Shown: one piece after another, positions 51,729 to 59,688 of the stretch
Numbering within the stretch: the first letter of the stretch is position 1
Layout of the letters: each line of letters starts with the position of its first letter
Assembly: GCA_035495315.1 (NCBI GenBank)
Contig: DATJGF010000021.1
Location: 4,979 to 68,978, forward strand
Origin: DATJGF01 sp035495315
Lineage (GTDB): Bacteria > Verrucomicrobiota > Verrucomicrobiia > Limisphaerales > UBA8199
Reading direction: 5' to 3'
DNA length: 64,000 bases
The notes under the pieces: model-generated
The model's input: the letters and a program-made list of their open reading frames with translations, nothing else
The model's database searches: none
Told to the model about the DNA's origin: nothing
Program-made: the position numbers and the translations under genes

Positions 51729-53270
51729 ATGGTGAACCGTCTTTTCCGCGCTCGCCGCTGTTCAGCGCTTTGCTGGCCTATCCTAACCTTGCTGATTGGT
51801 GGTACTCTCCACGCGCAAAAAATCGAGTTCGACCGCGCTTACAGGCTGGCAACAAACATTTGTGCCCAGTGCCATCTCTTCCCTGAACCGACTTTGCTCG
51901 ACCGCGCCACGTGGAAAGAAAAAATTCAGCCGTTGATGCGAAAGACCATGGGCGTCACGGCCCTTGAAAATGACCCTTCTGCCAATGCCCGCCTCCTAAT
52001 CGCAGAATGGAACGCCATCTGGAATGATTATTATTTCCTCGCGGCGCCCGAGAAGGCGTTGCCTCAGGATCACCGCGCACCCATTGTTCCTGACCTGGTA
52101 TTGTTTAAAGTGGAGGACCCGCGCTACCAGGTGACCAACGGTTACGCGACCCTCGTTTATATCGACCCCGAGGCTCACCAGATTTACGTTGGCAACGCGC
52201 TGACCAAATCGCTCGATGTGCTGGATTCGAACGGCAAGTTGGTGAGCAGTTCGCCCGTCGACAGCACCCTGGTTCATTTGCTCAAACGGCCGCAAGGCTG
52301 GATTGGTACACAAATCGGCTTCGTCCCGCCCAGCGACATGCCGCTCGGTTTGGTCTCCCTGTACGATAAGAAAGAAAACCGATTCGAAAAAAGTTCCGAT
52401 TTGCTCACCGGCCTGGTCCGCCCGGTACAAACGCTGTTCGCTGATTTAACCGAGCCTGGACGCGAAGACCTGCTCGTCTGCTCATTCGGTAATACGGTCG
52501 GGCGCATGTCCCGCTACACGCCGCAGACCCCCGGCAAATATCGCGAACAAATCATACTCGATCGCCCTGGCGCACTGCTCTCCCGCATCATCGATTTCGA
52601 TCATGACGGCAAACCGGATATCCTCGTCCTGACCGCCCAAGGCAAGGAAGGATTATTCCTCTATCATAACCAGGGTAACGGCGACTTCGAAGAAAGGCCC
52701 CTGATTCAACAACCACCAGTCTGGGGCTATGTTTACTTCGAACTCGCCGACTTCAACCGCGACGGTTACCTCGATGTCCTCACCGCTAACGGCGACCTCG
52801 GCGATTTTGCCTGTCCTCCGAAAAAGTACCATGGCATCCGCATCTATCTGAACGATGGCAAATGGAATTTCCACGAGGCTTTTTTTTACCCGCTGAATGG
52901 CGCTTTCAAGTGCATGGCCGCTGATTTTGACAACGATGGCGATTTAGATATCGCTGCAATTTCGTTCTTTCCCGATTATGAAAAGTCTTCCGAGGAAAGT
53001 TTCGTTTATCTGCAGAACGTCAGCGACCCCGCCAAGCATGACCTCAGGTTCAGTCCCCATACTTTCCCTGACCCGGCTCGTGGCCGCTGGCTAACCATGG
53101 ATATCGGCGACCTCGACGGCGACGGCGACCTGGACATTGTCTTGGGTGGGGCTTACAAAGTCCCGTTCCGAGCCCCCGATGCCTTTCTCAATAGGTGGCA
53201 GAAGGAAGGCCCCTCCATCCTCATCTTGCGAAATCAATCAGCCGAAAACTCACGCCAACGGTCCCACTAA
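51729..53270 (+). CDS. Exported VCBS-repeat protein with a CxxCH haem motif
   Basis: A 513-residue protein with a signal peptide (about 1-29, ending TLHAQ), then ICAQCHLFPEPTLLDRATW, in which Cys45, Cys48 and His49 form a c-type haem attachment site. The rest is an FG-GAP/VCBS propeller (DFDHDGKPDILVLT, DFNRDGYLDVLTAN, DFDNDGDLDIAAIS, DLDGDGDLDIVLGG). It starts 6 bp after the ASPIC-domain gene and is surely cotranscribed. A haem-bearing propeller suggests an extracytoplasmic redox role, with the partner unknown. Confidence 0.88.
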   Translation: MVNRLFRARRCSALCWPILTLLIGGTLHAQKIEFDRAYRLATNICAQCHLFPEPTLLDRATWKEKIQPLMRKTMGVTALENDPSANARLLIAEWNAIWNDYYFLAAPEKALPQDHRAPIVPDLVLFKVEDPRYQVTNGYATLVYIDPEAHQIYVGNALTKSLDVLDSNGKLVSSSPVDSTLVHLLKRPQGWIGTQIGFVPPSDMPLGLVSLYDKKENRFEKSSDLLTGLVRPVQTLFADLTEPGREDLLVCSFGNTVGRMSRYTPQTPGKYREQIILDRPGALLSRIIDFDHDGKPDILVLTAQGKEGLFLYHNQGNGDFEERPLIQQPPVWGYVYFELADFNRDGYLDVLTANGDLGDFACPPKKYHGIRIYLNDGKWNFHEAFFYPLNGAFKCMAADFDNDGDLDIAAISFFPDYEKSSEESFVYLQNVSDPAKHDLRFSPHTFPDPARGRWLTMDIGDLDGDGDLDIVLGGAYKVPFRAPDAFLNRWQKEGPSILILRNQSAENSRQRSH

Positions 53271-53361
53271 AGCAGTTCGAGTTAAACTGTAGCCCCCTCG
53301 TGCGCGACGCGCATCGGTCAGCGCGAAACGTCTTGGACTGCGGCCGTTGCCCAAATATTTT

Positions 53362-53432
53362 TCGAAAGGCCGAGCTCGCGAGGCCCGATATATCCTACGA
53401 TTTTGGGGCCTCGCGGAAGTCGGCCTTCCGAA
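53362..53432. repeat. Repeat family B: compact inverted repeat
   Basis: CGAAAGGCCGAGCTCGCGAG (53363-53382) and the complement ending TCGGCCTTCCG (53420-53430) surround a short loop. It lies in a 424-bp gap (53271-53694) that holds no gene; the long frame at 53195-53689 translates the repeat and is not convincing. Confidence 0.82.
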
Positions 53433-53694
53433 TCCTGAGAGTTGCTGATTATGCAACACGCGCAAAGGATGCCCGCGCTGCAAATCTAGAGACTTGCACT
53501 CGGATACAAAGTCATGACATGATCCGGCTCACACTGGAGATTGGGGTGATGGGCGCAGTACTAAACAGTTGCAGGCTGAAGAATCTTCTGGCGAGCTTCG
53601 CTTCGCCACGTCCCATCTTTTGTGACCTCATCTCGGCAACAACAATCGCGACCATCTTCCAGATTTCTCTCCCCAATCGCCCGAACTGACCTCT

Positions 53695-54348
53695 ATGCCT
53701 GGCAATATCAAGGTCTTTATCGTTGATGACCATCCGGTCTTCCGCCATGGCTTGAAGCAAGTCATCCAGGCCGACCCGCAATTTGAAGTCGTCGGTGAGG
53801 CCGGCGATGACGTCACCGCGCTACCGGAGATCACCAGGACACGACCGGCGGTCATCATTGCCGATGTGCGTTTACCCCAAAGTAGCGGCTTGGAATTGGT
53901 CAAAATCATACGCGGAAAGCCCCAAGCTCCTGCTTGCCTCGTACTGACCATGAATCGAGAGGAGGCTACGTTTAACGCCGCCATGGACGCCGGCGCCTCA
54001 GGTTACCTTTTGAAGGAAGATGCCCTTGAACTCGTCCTCCAGGGCCTAAAAGCTGTCGCCGCCGGCTCCGTTTACCTCAGCCCCGCCATTTCGGGCTGGC
54101 ACCTCCGCCGCCACCAGCGCGCGTCGGCCTTAAAACAACAAAAGACCGGGCTTGCCAGCCTCACCGCTACGGAACGCCGCATCCTCCAGCTCGTCGCCGA
54201 AAACCGCACCAATAAAGAAATCGCGGGCCAACTCTTCGTCAGCCATCGCACTGTCGAAACCCATCGCTCAAATATCTGCCAGAAACTCGAGCTTCAAGGA
54301 GTCCACAAACTTTTGCAGTTCGCTATCGAGCACCGATCCGAATTGTAA
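53695..54348 (+). CDS. Orphan NarL/FixJ-family response regulator
   Basis: A 217-residue regulator with intact phosphorylation residues: IVDDHPVFRHGLKQ, the phosphoacceptor Asp in VIIADVRLPQSSG (about residue 56), CLVLTMNREEA with Thr, and SGYLLKEDA with Lys. The LuxR-type DNA-binding domain lies at about 150-215 (LTATERRILQLVAENRTNK, VSHRTVETHRSNICQKL). No kinase gene adjoins it. Its closest neighbours are the VCBS pair upstream, on the same strand but 424 bp away. Confidence 0.93.
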   Translation: MPGNIKVFIVDDHPVFRHGLKQVIQADPQFEVVGEAGDDVTALPEITRTRPAVIIADVRLPQSSGLELVKIIRGKPQAPACLVLTMNREEATFNAAMDAGASGYLLKEDALELVLQGLKAVAAGSVYLSPAISGWHLRRHQRASALKQQKTGLASLTATERRILQLVAENRTNKEIAGQLFVSHRTVETHRSNICQKLELQGVHKLLQFAIEHRSEL

Positions 54349-54415
54349 AGCGGTTCAAAGTAAACTGCACTGGATCGGCTTTACCCACCCTTTCAGGATC
54401 CACGAACGAGATATA

Positions 54416-54595
54416 TTACTTTGCCTTGATCGGATCGGTCATAACTATGATGAACGTGCAAATCGGGCCAAGCAACAACGAGAGAAACCACCAGTTCAAC
54501 CCGCTCCTGCCTTTGCTTTGCGCCAACCCCGCATTAATCAGCGAAAGCGTAAACCATCCCACGGCATATTCACCGGTGTTTGGACTTGTCATCAT
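54416..54595 (-). CDS. Small membrane protein, 59 residues
   Basis: Reading on the minus strand from the ATG at 54595 gives 59 residues: MMTSPNTGEYAVGWFTLSL at the start, then INAGLAQSKGRSGLNWWFL, and SLLLGPICTFIIVMTDP before the stop at 54416. The GRSGLNWWFLSLLLGPI pattern resembles the family of short proteins in which a Gly/Arg-rich loop precedes a WF-x-LxLLLGPIA membrane helix. The upstream sequence GGTGAGGTGGAAG is a fair ribosome-binding region. The function is unknown. Confidence 0.65.
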   Translation of the reverse strand: MMTSPNTGEYAVGWFTLSLINAGLAQSKGRSGLNWWFLSLLLGPICTFIIVMTDPIKAK

Positions 54596-54986
54596 AACCC
54601 TTGATCTTCCACCTCACCAAATTGGCACCTCTTCGTCAAACTGATTTCATTTCCGCTCCACCTCCCATGGGTGCAGTCTGCACTGGCCCCCTCACTATTC
54701 AATTGCTGCTCCGGTTGGGAGTCTCCAATGGCTTCATTGCCCCTCGATCGCCTTTTCATGCTCAGGGTGTCGGGAGAGCTGTAAATCATGCGTGGTCGAT
54801 GTTGGCAGCACAGCGCCAAGGCGCTCAGAAATGCGAGGCTTGACATCTTCCTCATTGCTTGCCATCACGCATCTGTGAGGAAGACGATAAAAGTATTCTC
54901 CGCGCGCGTGCTGGCTCCGTATAGGGCTGACGCGGCAAAAAGGAAAACGTTAGTAATAACCCAAAACCCAGGAAGGAGTGCTCGTT
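54596..54986. other. Intergenic region
   Basis: No supported gene. An 87-codon minus-strand frame (54592-54855) starts with a signal-like MRKMSSLAFLSALALCC but soon becomes low-quality, Ser/Arg/Gln-rich sequence and covers a stretch that looks repeat-derived (GGGTGCAGTCTGC, GGTTGGGAGTCTCC). I judge it non-coding. Confidence 0.4.
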
Positions 54987-55277
54987 ATGGCTACTTACCT
55001 TGTACTGCTCCAGTATACCGATCAAGGCATCCGCAACTTCAAAGATACAACCCAACGTGCGGCAGCAGCCGCAGAAGCCGGCTCAAAGATGGGCGTGAAA
55101 TTCACGGAGACCTTCTGGACGCTCGGCCAATATGATCTGGCGATCGTGGCCGACGCGCCGGACGATGAGACGATCACGGCGCTGATGCTCAAGATCGCGT
55201 CGCTTGGCAACGTGAAGTCCCAAACCTTGCGCGCATTCCGGAGCAAGGAGATCGAAGGGATTCTGAAAAAGATGTAA
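54987..55277 (+). CDS. GYD-domain protein
   Basis: A 96-residue protein of the GYD family: MATYLVLLQYTDQGIRNFKD, then AEAGSKMGVKFTETFWTLGQYD with the family's GxYD-like motif (GQYDLAIVADAPDDE), and a C-terminal LRAFRSKEIEGIL. Members are small ferredoxin-like folds without known function. The ATG at 54987 has an excellent ribosome-binding site (AGGAAGGAG at 54970-54978), and the in-frame GTG at 54978 is part of it. The gap after it (55278-55545) has no gene; it holds a TGCGG/CCGCA hairpin near 55373. Confidence 0.9.
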   Translation: MATYLVLLQYTDQGIRNFKDTTQRAAAAAEAGSKMGVKFTETFWTLGQYDLAIVADAPDDETITALMLKIASLGNVKSQTLRAFRSKEIEGILKKM

Positions 55278-55430
55278 AGCGCCTGTTTAAGCACCGGCTG
55301 CCTGCAGGGTGCAGCAGTGTCACAGGGGACCCATTCCGGCCGGCAACCTAACGCGCTGAAAAGGGCTTGAATTGCGGCAAACCGCAGTTCCGCGCTCTCG
55401 GGGTGGTGTGTGGGCTATTGCCCAACGCTT

Positions 55431-55460
55431 TCGGAAGCGCGAGCTCTGCGACGCCCAAAC
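55431..55460. repeat. Degenerate half-copy of repeat family B
   Basis: CGGAAGCGCGAGCTCTGCGA and GCCCAAA match the left arm of family B, but no good right arm follows. It is probably a decayed copy. Confidence 0.5.
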
Positions 55461-55545
55461 AATCCGAAGGAGGTAAACGACTCAGGAAACAAAAGCTCGA
55501 ATGGGACGTGGAGCAAATGAGAGAGTTTCTGCGTCCCTGATTCTG

Positions 55546-56991
55546 CTACGGACGCACAATCGCCGTCAGTTGCCAGTTTTTAAATCTTACCAGGTCGAAG
55601 CCGTTAATGTGAAGTTGCGGGCTGTTGGTCTCCTTTAATTGGCCCAGGTCGCGCGTTGGCAGCACCATAATGAGCGGGGGCGGATTGGTCAGAAAGTCCT
55701 TTACATCCTCAATGTTCCCGAGTGTGACGTGATTGGTGGTCACAGCCCGAAATCTCCATACCAAACTCGGCTCATTATAGCCGAAACAGCCGACGCGGGT
55801 TTCGGGTCGAACATGCTCCCGCAACTCGCGCCAGACATTCTCGGTCAACAGATGTCCTTTGAGCAGGGAAAATCCGGGCAACGCGATCAAAAGCACAATA
55901 ACCGTCATAGCCGCCAGTCGCCGGGTGAACCAAACGGACACGTTGCTGTCTTTGCTGATTTCGCGTGCCAACCATAATGCGATGCATGGAAATGCTGGCA
56001 TCGTATAATGTGGCAGTTTGGTCACTACCAGCGAGAACACCGCAAAAACCAACCCGGCGACGACAAGCAGATACCAGCCCAGGTCGTCGCGGGTTCGCTC
56101 CTCCCACCAGCGGCGCAACGCCGACGGCACACGCGTTGACCATGGCAAAAAGCTGATGAAAAACGTTACGAGATAGAGCGGCAGCAGCGCGACGAATCCG
56201 AGTATCCCCGCCATACCGTGGCTGTCCTTCACCGCGACGGCCCGCTTAAACACCTGGTCCCCCATGCCGAAGGACCAGAATTCGCCGCGCGTCTGCACGA
56301 TGGCCGGAACGCCCCACAATCCCACCAACCCCACCGCGAGGCACAGGCCGAGAACCGTCTCACCTAACGGCAGACGGAACGACTCTTTCCTCAGGGCACG
56401 GCCCAAAATCATTCCTGCCAAGGGCAGCCACGCCTCGGGGCCTTTCGCCAGAAATCCCAGCGCCAGGGCGAGGTAAAAAATCCGCCACCACTGTTTGCGC
56501 TGCGGTTGTTCCGGGCGCGTTAGTTCCCAACCGCTCCACACCGCCAGCGTGAAAAAGAAAAACAACGCCAGGTCCGCCGTCGCTATGCGCCCGATGATGG
56601 CGACATGCAGTCCGGCGACATACATCGCGCCGGCCATGAACCCGGTCCTGGCATCCGCGATTTTTCGGCCCCAGCGCACCAGCAGCAGGGCGGTCGCGGT
56701 GGTGAACAAGACCGATGGCAGACGCGCGGCAAAATCATTCACCCCGAGCACGCGGTAGCTGGCGATCTGGCACCAGTAAATCAGCACCGGCTTATAAAGG
56801 CGCCATCCGTCGTTGAACCACGGCACGATGTAGTCGCCGCGCAGGATCATCTCGCGCGAGGCCTCGGCAAACCGCGCCTCATCCCGGTCGGTCAGGGGCA
56901 AAATCCAGTTGCCGGCCAGCAGCAGTACCAGGCTCAAAACAACGATTGAGCGTTGGGGCCGCGCGGCGAGTTTGTTGAAAACAGATTCCAT
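55546..56991 (-). CDS. ArnT/PMT-like membrane glycosyltransferase
   Basis: A 481-residue protein with about 11-12 membrane spans and the GT39/GT83-type first periplasmic loop: LPLTDRDEARFAEASREML shortened to TDRDEARFAEASREMI, with the acidic pair needed for catalysis, then WRLYKPVLIYWCQ. The C-terminal part is a soluble domain (REHVRPETRVGCFGYNEPSL). Such enzymes move a sugar from a polyprenyl-phosphate donor to lipid A or protein. The family 2 transferase upstream on the same strand (57261-57995) could make the donor. ATG 56991 is preferred; the upstream frame translates a repeat. Confidence 0.85.
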   Translation of the reverse strand: MESVFNKLAARPQRSIVVLSLVLLLAGNWILPLTDRDEARFAEASREMILRGDYIVPWFNDGWRLYKPVLIYWCQIASYRVLGVNDFAARLPSVLFTTATALLLVRWGRKIADARTGFMAGAMYVAGLHVAIIGRIATADLALFFFFTLAVWSGWELTRPEQPQRKQWWRIFYLALALGFLAKGPEAWLPLAGMILGRALRKESFRLPLGETVLGLCLAVGLVGLWGVPAIVQTRGEFWSFGMGDQVFKRAVAVKDSHGMAGILGFVALLPLYLVTFFISFLPWSTRVPSALRRWWEERTRDDLGWYLLVVAGLVFAVFSLVVTKLPHYTMPAFPCIALWLAREISKDSNVSVWFTRRLAAMTVIVLLIALPGFSLLKGHLLTENVWRELREHVRPETRVGCFGYNEPSLVWRFRAVTTNHVTLGNIEDVKDFLTNPPPLIMVLPTRDLGQLKETNSPQLHINGFDLVRFKNWQLTAIVRP

Positions 56992-57116
56992 TCGGGAGCG
57001 CCAATCGCGGCGCGGACGGTAGCGATTTGCGACATGATTCGCAAGCACGCCGCAGGAGCCTATTGCCGCCGGGTATATCCGCCAGGGTTGCGGCCTCAAT
57101 CCGCAACTCCCAGAAG

Positions 57117-57204
57117 TCGGAAGGTCGAGCTCGTGAGGCCCCAAAATCCCTTAAAAAGAGGTGTTTGGGCCTGGCGGAGCTGGGCGGAGCTCGGCCTTCC
57201 GAAA
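57117..57204. repeat. Repeat family B: inverted repeat
   Basis: TCGGAAGGTCGAGCTCGTGA (57117-57136) and GGCGGAGCTCGGCCTTCCGA (57183-57202) flank a loop with GGCCCC/GGGCC parts. It separates the two glycosyltransferase genes. Confidence 0.85.
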
Positions 57205-57260
57205 AAGGCATCCGAAAACGTATAGGCAACGGCGCCGCGCGATGCGCGTTCGCCGACGGG

Positions 57261-57995
57261 CTAGTTGATCTTCTCGGCCACTCTATACTTAAACATCCGC
57301 TTCTTCATCCACCGAACGGCGAGCAAATCATAAAAGGAGGCGAACAACCGGTTCCACACGCCGTATTTGCTTTGGCCGGCGAGGCGTGGATGGTTGCTCA
57401 CTGGGACTTCCGTCACCGTGAACCCCTCGATTTTGAATAGAGTACCCATGAATCGGTGCATGCCTTCGAAGAGCTTCAGCTCCGCGATGCACTCGCGCTT
57501 GAAGGCGAGGTAGCCACACCCCGCGTCGGAAATGTCGTCCCCGGATACTTTGTTGCGCACCCAGTTGGCGATTCGGGAGGAGGCGATGCGGATAAAATTG
57601 TCGCCTTGTTTTCGCGATTCCACGCGCGTGCCGCAAACGCAGTCGAACTGTCTCAGCGGCTCCAACAACCTGGGGAGATCCTTCGGGTCGTTCTGTAAAT
57701 CGGCATCGAGCGTCACGATGTATTGGCCGCGGGACATTTTCATGCCTGCCCAGACCGCGGCGCTCTTACCGAAGTGGACGGCAAACCGTTGCACCCGAAT
57801 TCGCGTATCGGGCGCCGCGAGTTCCTTGAGGATTTGCCACGACTCGTCCCCGCTGCAATCGTCGGTGATCACGACTTCATAGGCAATCTGCATCGGCTCA
57901 ACCGCTGCGCGAATACTCTTGATGAGTTCGCGCAAATTCCCGGCCTCATTAAAACAGGGAATCACCAGGCTGATTTCCGGCCTTTCAGTATTCAT
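57261..57995 (-). CDS. Family 2 glycosyltransferase (polyprenyl-phosphate type)
   Basis: A 244-residue GT2 enzyme. The nucleotide-sugar site is complete: LVIPCFNEAGNLRELI, VITDDCSGDES, and the DxD motif in YIVTLDADLQNDPKDLP. GMHRFMGTLFKIEGFTVTEVPV and SKYGVWNRLFASFYDLL match the DPM1/ArnC group, which load a sugar onto polyprenyl phosphate. The two C-terminal membrane helices of ArnC are absent, as in the short DPM1 form. It lies upstream of the ArnT-like gene on the same strand and probably supplies its donor. Confidence 0.9.
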   Translation of the reverse strand: MNTERPEISLVIPCFNEAGNLRELIKSIRAAVEPMQIAYEVVITDDCSGDESWQILKELAAPDTRIRVQRFAVHFGKSAAVWAGMKMSRGQYIVTLDADLQNDPKDLPRLLEPLRQFDCVCGTRVESRKQGDNFIRIASSRIANWVRNKVSGDDISDAGCGYLAFKRECIAELKLFEGMHRFMGTLFKIEGFTVTEVPVSNHPRLAGQSKYGVWNRLFASFYDLLAVRWMKKRMFKYRVAEKIN

Positions 57996-58244
57996 AAAGC
58001 TTCATCTGAAGTGATAACCAACTGCTTTAAGACGCCCGCGTATACTCGACGGCTCGCAACTGAGCTATCCGATCCGGTCCATCACCGTTGGGACCGGCCT
58101 GAAAAACTACCTTCCCGACACGGTTTGTTTGGATCATACGGGTGAACGGCAACGATGAGGCCTATGAAGACTCGGCACCGACCCACCGGCAGCCAAACGC
58201 CGGCTTCAACCTTTAACCCCGCTGCCAACCCCAGCAACGGCCGA

Positions 58245-58730
58245 CTATTTCTTATCTACCCGCTGCCAGATCTCGTCGATGGTTAGCCCGTTGCTCAGCT
58301 TGCCAGTGTGGTACCACTTGTTCCCTTCCACCCTCCACTTGAACGTTTGTGCCTTTCCCTTAATAGTGTCGAAGTCACTACTAAGGCCATACAGCGGCGT
58401 TTCTTCATAGGTCTCTCCCTTCATGATGTAGTCGCCGCCCGCCGCCCGCGTCACCTTGCCTTCTTTGTCGTAACTCACCCATATGAACTGCGACGGCGTC
58501 ACGTGCTTGAGTGTCGTAACTCCTTGCTCGAACTGGACCTCCTGGCCGTCGTATTTTGCCGATGCCAGCTTCCATGTGCCCACCAGTTTGTTGTCGGATT
58601 TTGCATCTTGGGGCTCACCCGCCCGCATCGGCGCGATCACGGCAAACGCCCACAGCAGTGCTACGCAACCAGTTGCCCGCGACGCGCTGGTAAAGGTTTG
58701 GGTTGCTTTCCTCATTACCATCGTTGTCAT
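58245..58730 (-). CDS. Exported lipocalin-like protein
   Basis: A 161-residue protein with a signal peptide (ATGCVALLWAFAVIAPMRAG) and a beta-rich domain starting KLVGTWKLASAKYDGQEV, then FIWVSYDKEGKVTRAAGGDY, YEETPLYG and NKWYHTGKLSNGLTIDEIWQR. This pattern is common in small exported 'lipocalin-like' proteins. No catalytic residue is evident. ATG 58730 is preferred; a later ATG (MRKATQTF) is also possible. The gap upstream (57996-58244) holds no gene. Confidence 0.75.
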   Translation of the reverse strand: MTTMVMRKATQTFTSASRATGCVALLWAFAVIAPMRAGEPQDAKSDNKLVGTWKLASAKYDGQEVQFEQGVTTLKHVTPSQFIWVSYDKEGKVTRAAGGDYIMKGETYEETPLYGLSSDFDTIKGKAQTFKWRVEGNKWYHTGKLSNGLTIDEIWQRVDKK

Positions 58731-58885
58731 TTGGTTTTGCTTGTTGGTTCTCGGAACTTGCCCGCGACAAGGCGCCCGTCCTTGCTCGCTGGATTCAGGG
58801 TTATATACTGAGGCAACGATGGGCGATCGTTCCTGACGCGGCAAGCGCAAACGAGCGCCTCAATCAGCGATGTGCCTGCTGAAGT

Positions 58886-59353
58886 TCACCGCCAATGTCC
58901 TCCTATCCAGACATAGCCGTGACCGTGCCGGGTCCAATGGCCTCCGACCCAAACCGCGTGAGGGTGCGGCCGAACGACATAATGGCCGCCGACCCACATC
59001 CAACCGCCCCCGACGCGCCACGACCAATAACCGGGCACCCAAACGTAGGTTGGACCGGGAGCCAACGGCACATACTCGACCCTTGGTGGAGGCGGGGGGG
59101 CTTGCACTACGACAGTATCCGGCACCGGCTGTGGTGGAAGCTCTGACTGCGGCGCGACGGTCGGGGTGGTGTCCGGCTGTGCTGGCGGCGGAGCGCCTTC
59201 ATACGCCGCTTGCGGCTGATATGTGTAAGCCGGATACGCCTGATAGGTGGGTGGGGCCTGGTAGGCCGGGACATACTCCACTTTCCGCTCGGCACAGCCC
59301 GTTACAAGGGCCCCGATAGCGGTCGCTACTGTCAAAATTCCGTGATGTTTCAT
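58886..59353 (-). CDS. YXWGXW-repeat lipoprotein
   Basis: A 155-residue protein with a lipoprotein signal (AIGALVTGC, Cys near residue 20), a Pro/Gln/Tyr/Ala-rich linker (YQAPPTYQAYPAYTYQPQ), and a C-terminal set of Trp/Gly/His repeats: VWVPGYWSW, WMWVGGHYV, VWVGGHWT, VWIGGHWR. The YXWGXW-type repeat is common in Planctomycetes and Verrucomicrobia; function unknown. ATG 59353 is chosen because it puts the lipobox at the right distance; an upstream in-frame extension is shadow. Confidence 0.88.
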   Translation of the reverse strand: MKHHGILTVATAIGALVTGCAERKVEYVPAYQAPPTYQAYPAYTYQPQAAYEGAPPPAQPDTTPTVAPQSELPPQPVPDTVVVQAPPPPPRVEYVPLAPGPTYVWVPGYWSWRVGGGWMWVGGHYVVRPHPHAVWVGGHWTRHGHGYVWIGGHWR

Positions 59354-59688
59354 AACTTGGTCCGACTCTTCAATATTCACCCTAATTGACGTTTTCACAC
59401 CGTGGAAAGTTCGAGGAAAAAAAGCCAAAATTCACCCGAACACGTGAAACTTTCACAAACTTTTATCGTCTAACGCGCCTCCGGCTCATGTTCATTCCGA
59501 AATTCACAAATGAATCGGATCGAAATTGGCAGCACGCCGAGTCTCTATAGGGGGTTGATCGCGTAGAGTGTAATTAATGGCGTGCCAAGTGGGCTTCCAT
59601 TAAAGGGAGTTTACCGAAAACCAAATGACGCGCTCGGCCCCCGAGACCATTCGTTGACTTAAGCTCATCGTCGGAGCAACCTGCCGAC
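59354..59688. other. Divergent intergenic region
   Basis: 335 bp between the YXWGXW gene and the PQQ-like gene. No repeat from the families above, no RNA gene and no clear promoter could be recognised. It must hold the promoters of both divergent genes. Confidence 0.4.

Noticed and set aside
53195..53689. 164-codon frame before the orphan regulator
   Set aside because: It begins inside the previous gene in another phase and translates repeat family B; no motif.
54592..54855. 87-codon minus-strand frame with a signal-like start
   Set aside because: The sequence after the first 20 residues looks repeat-derived, and it gives no recognisable fold.
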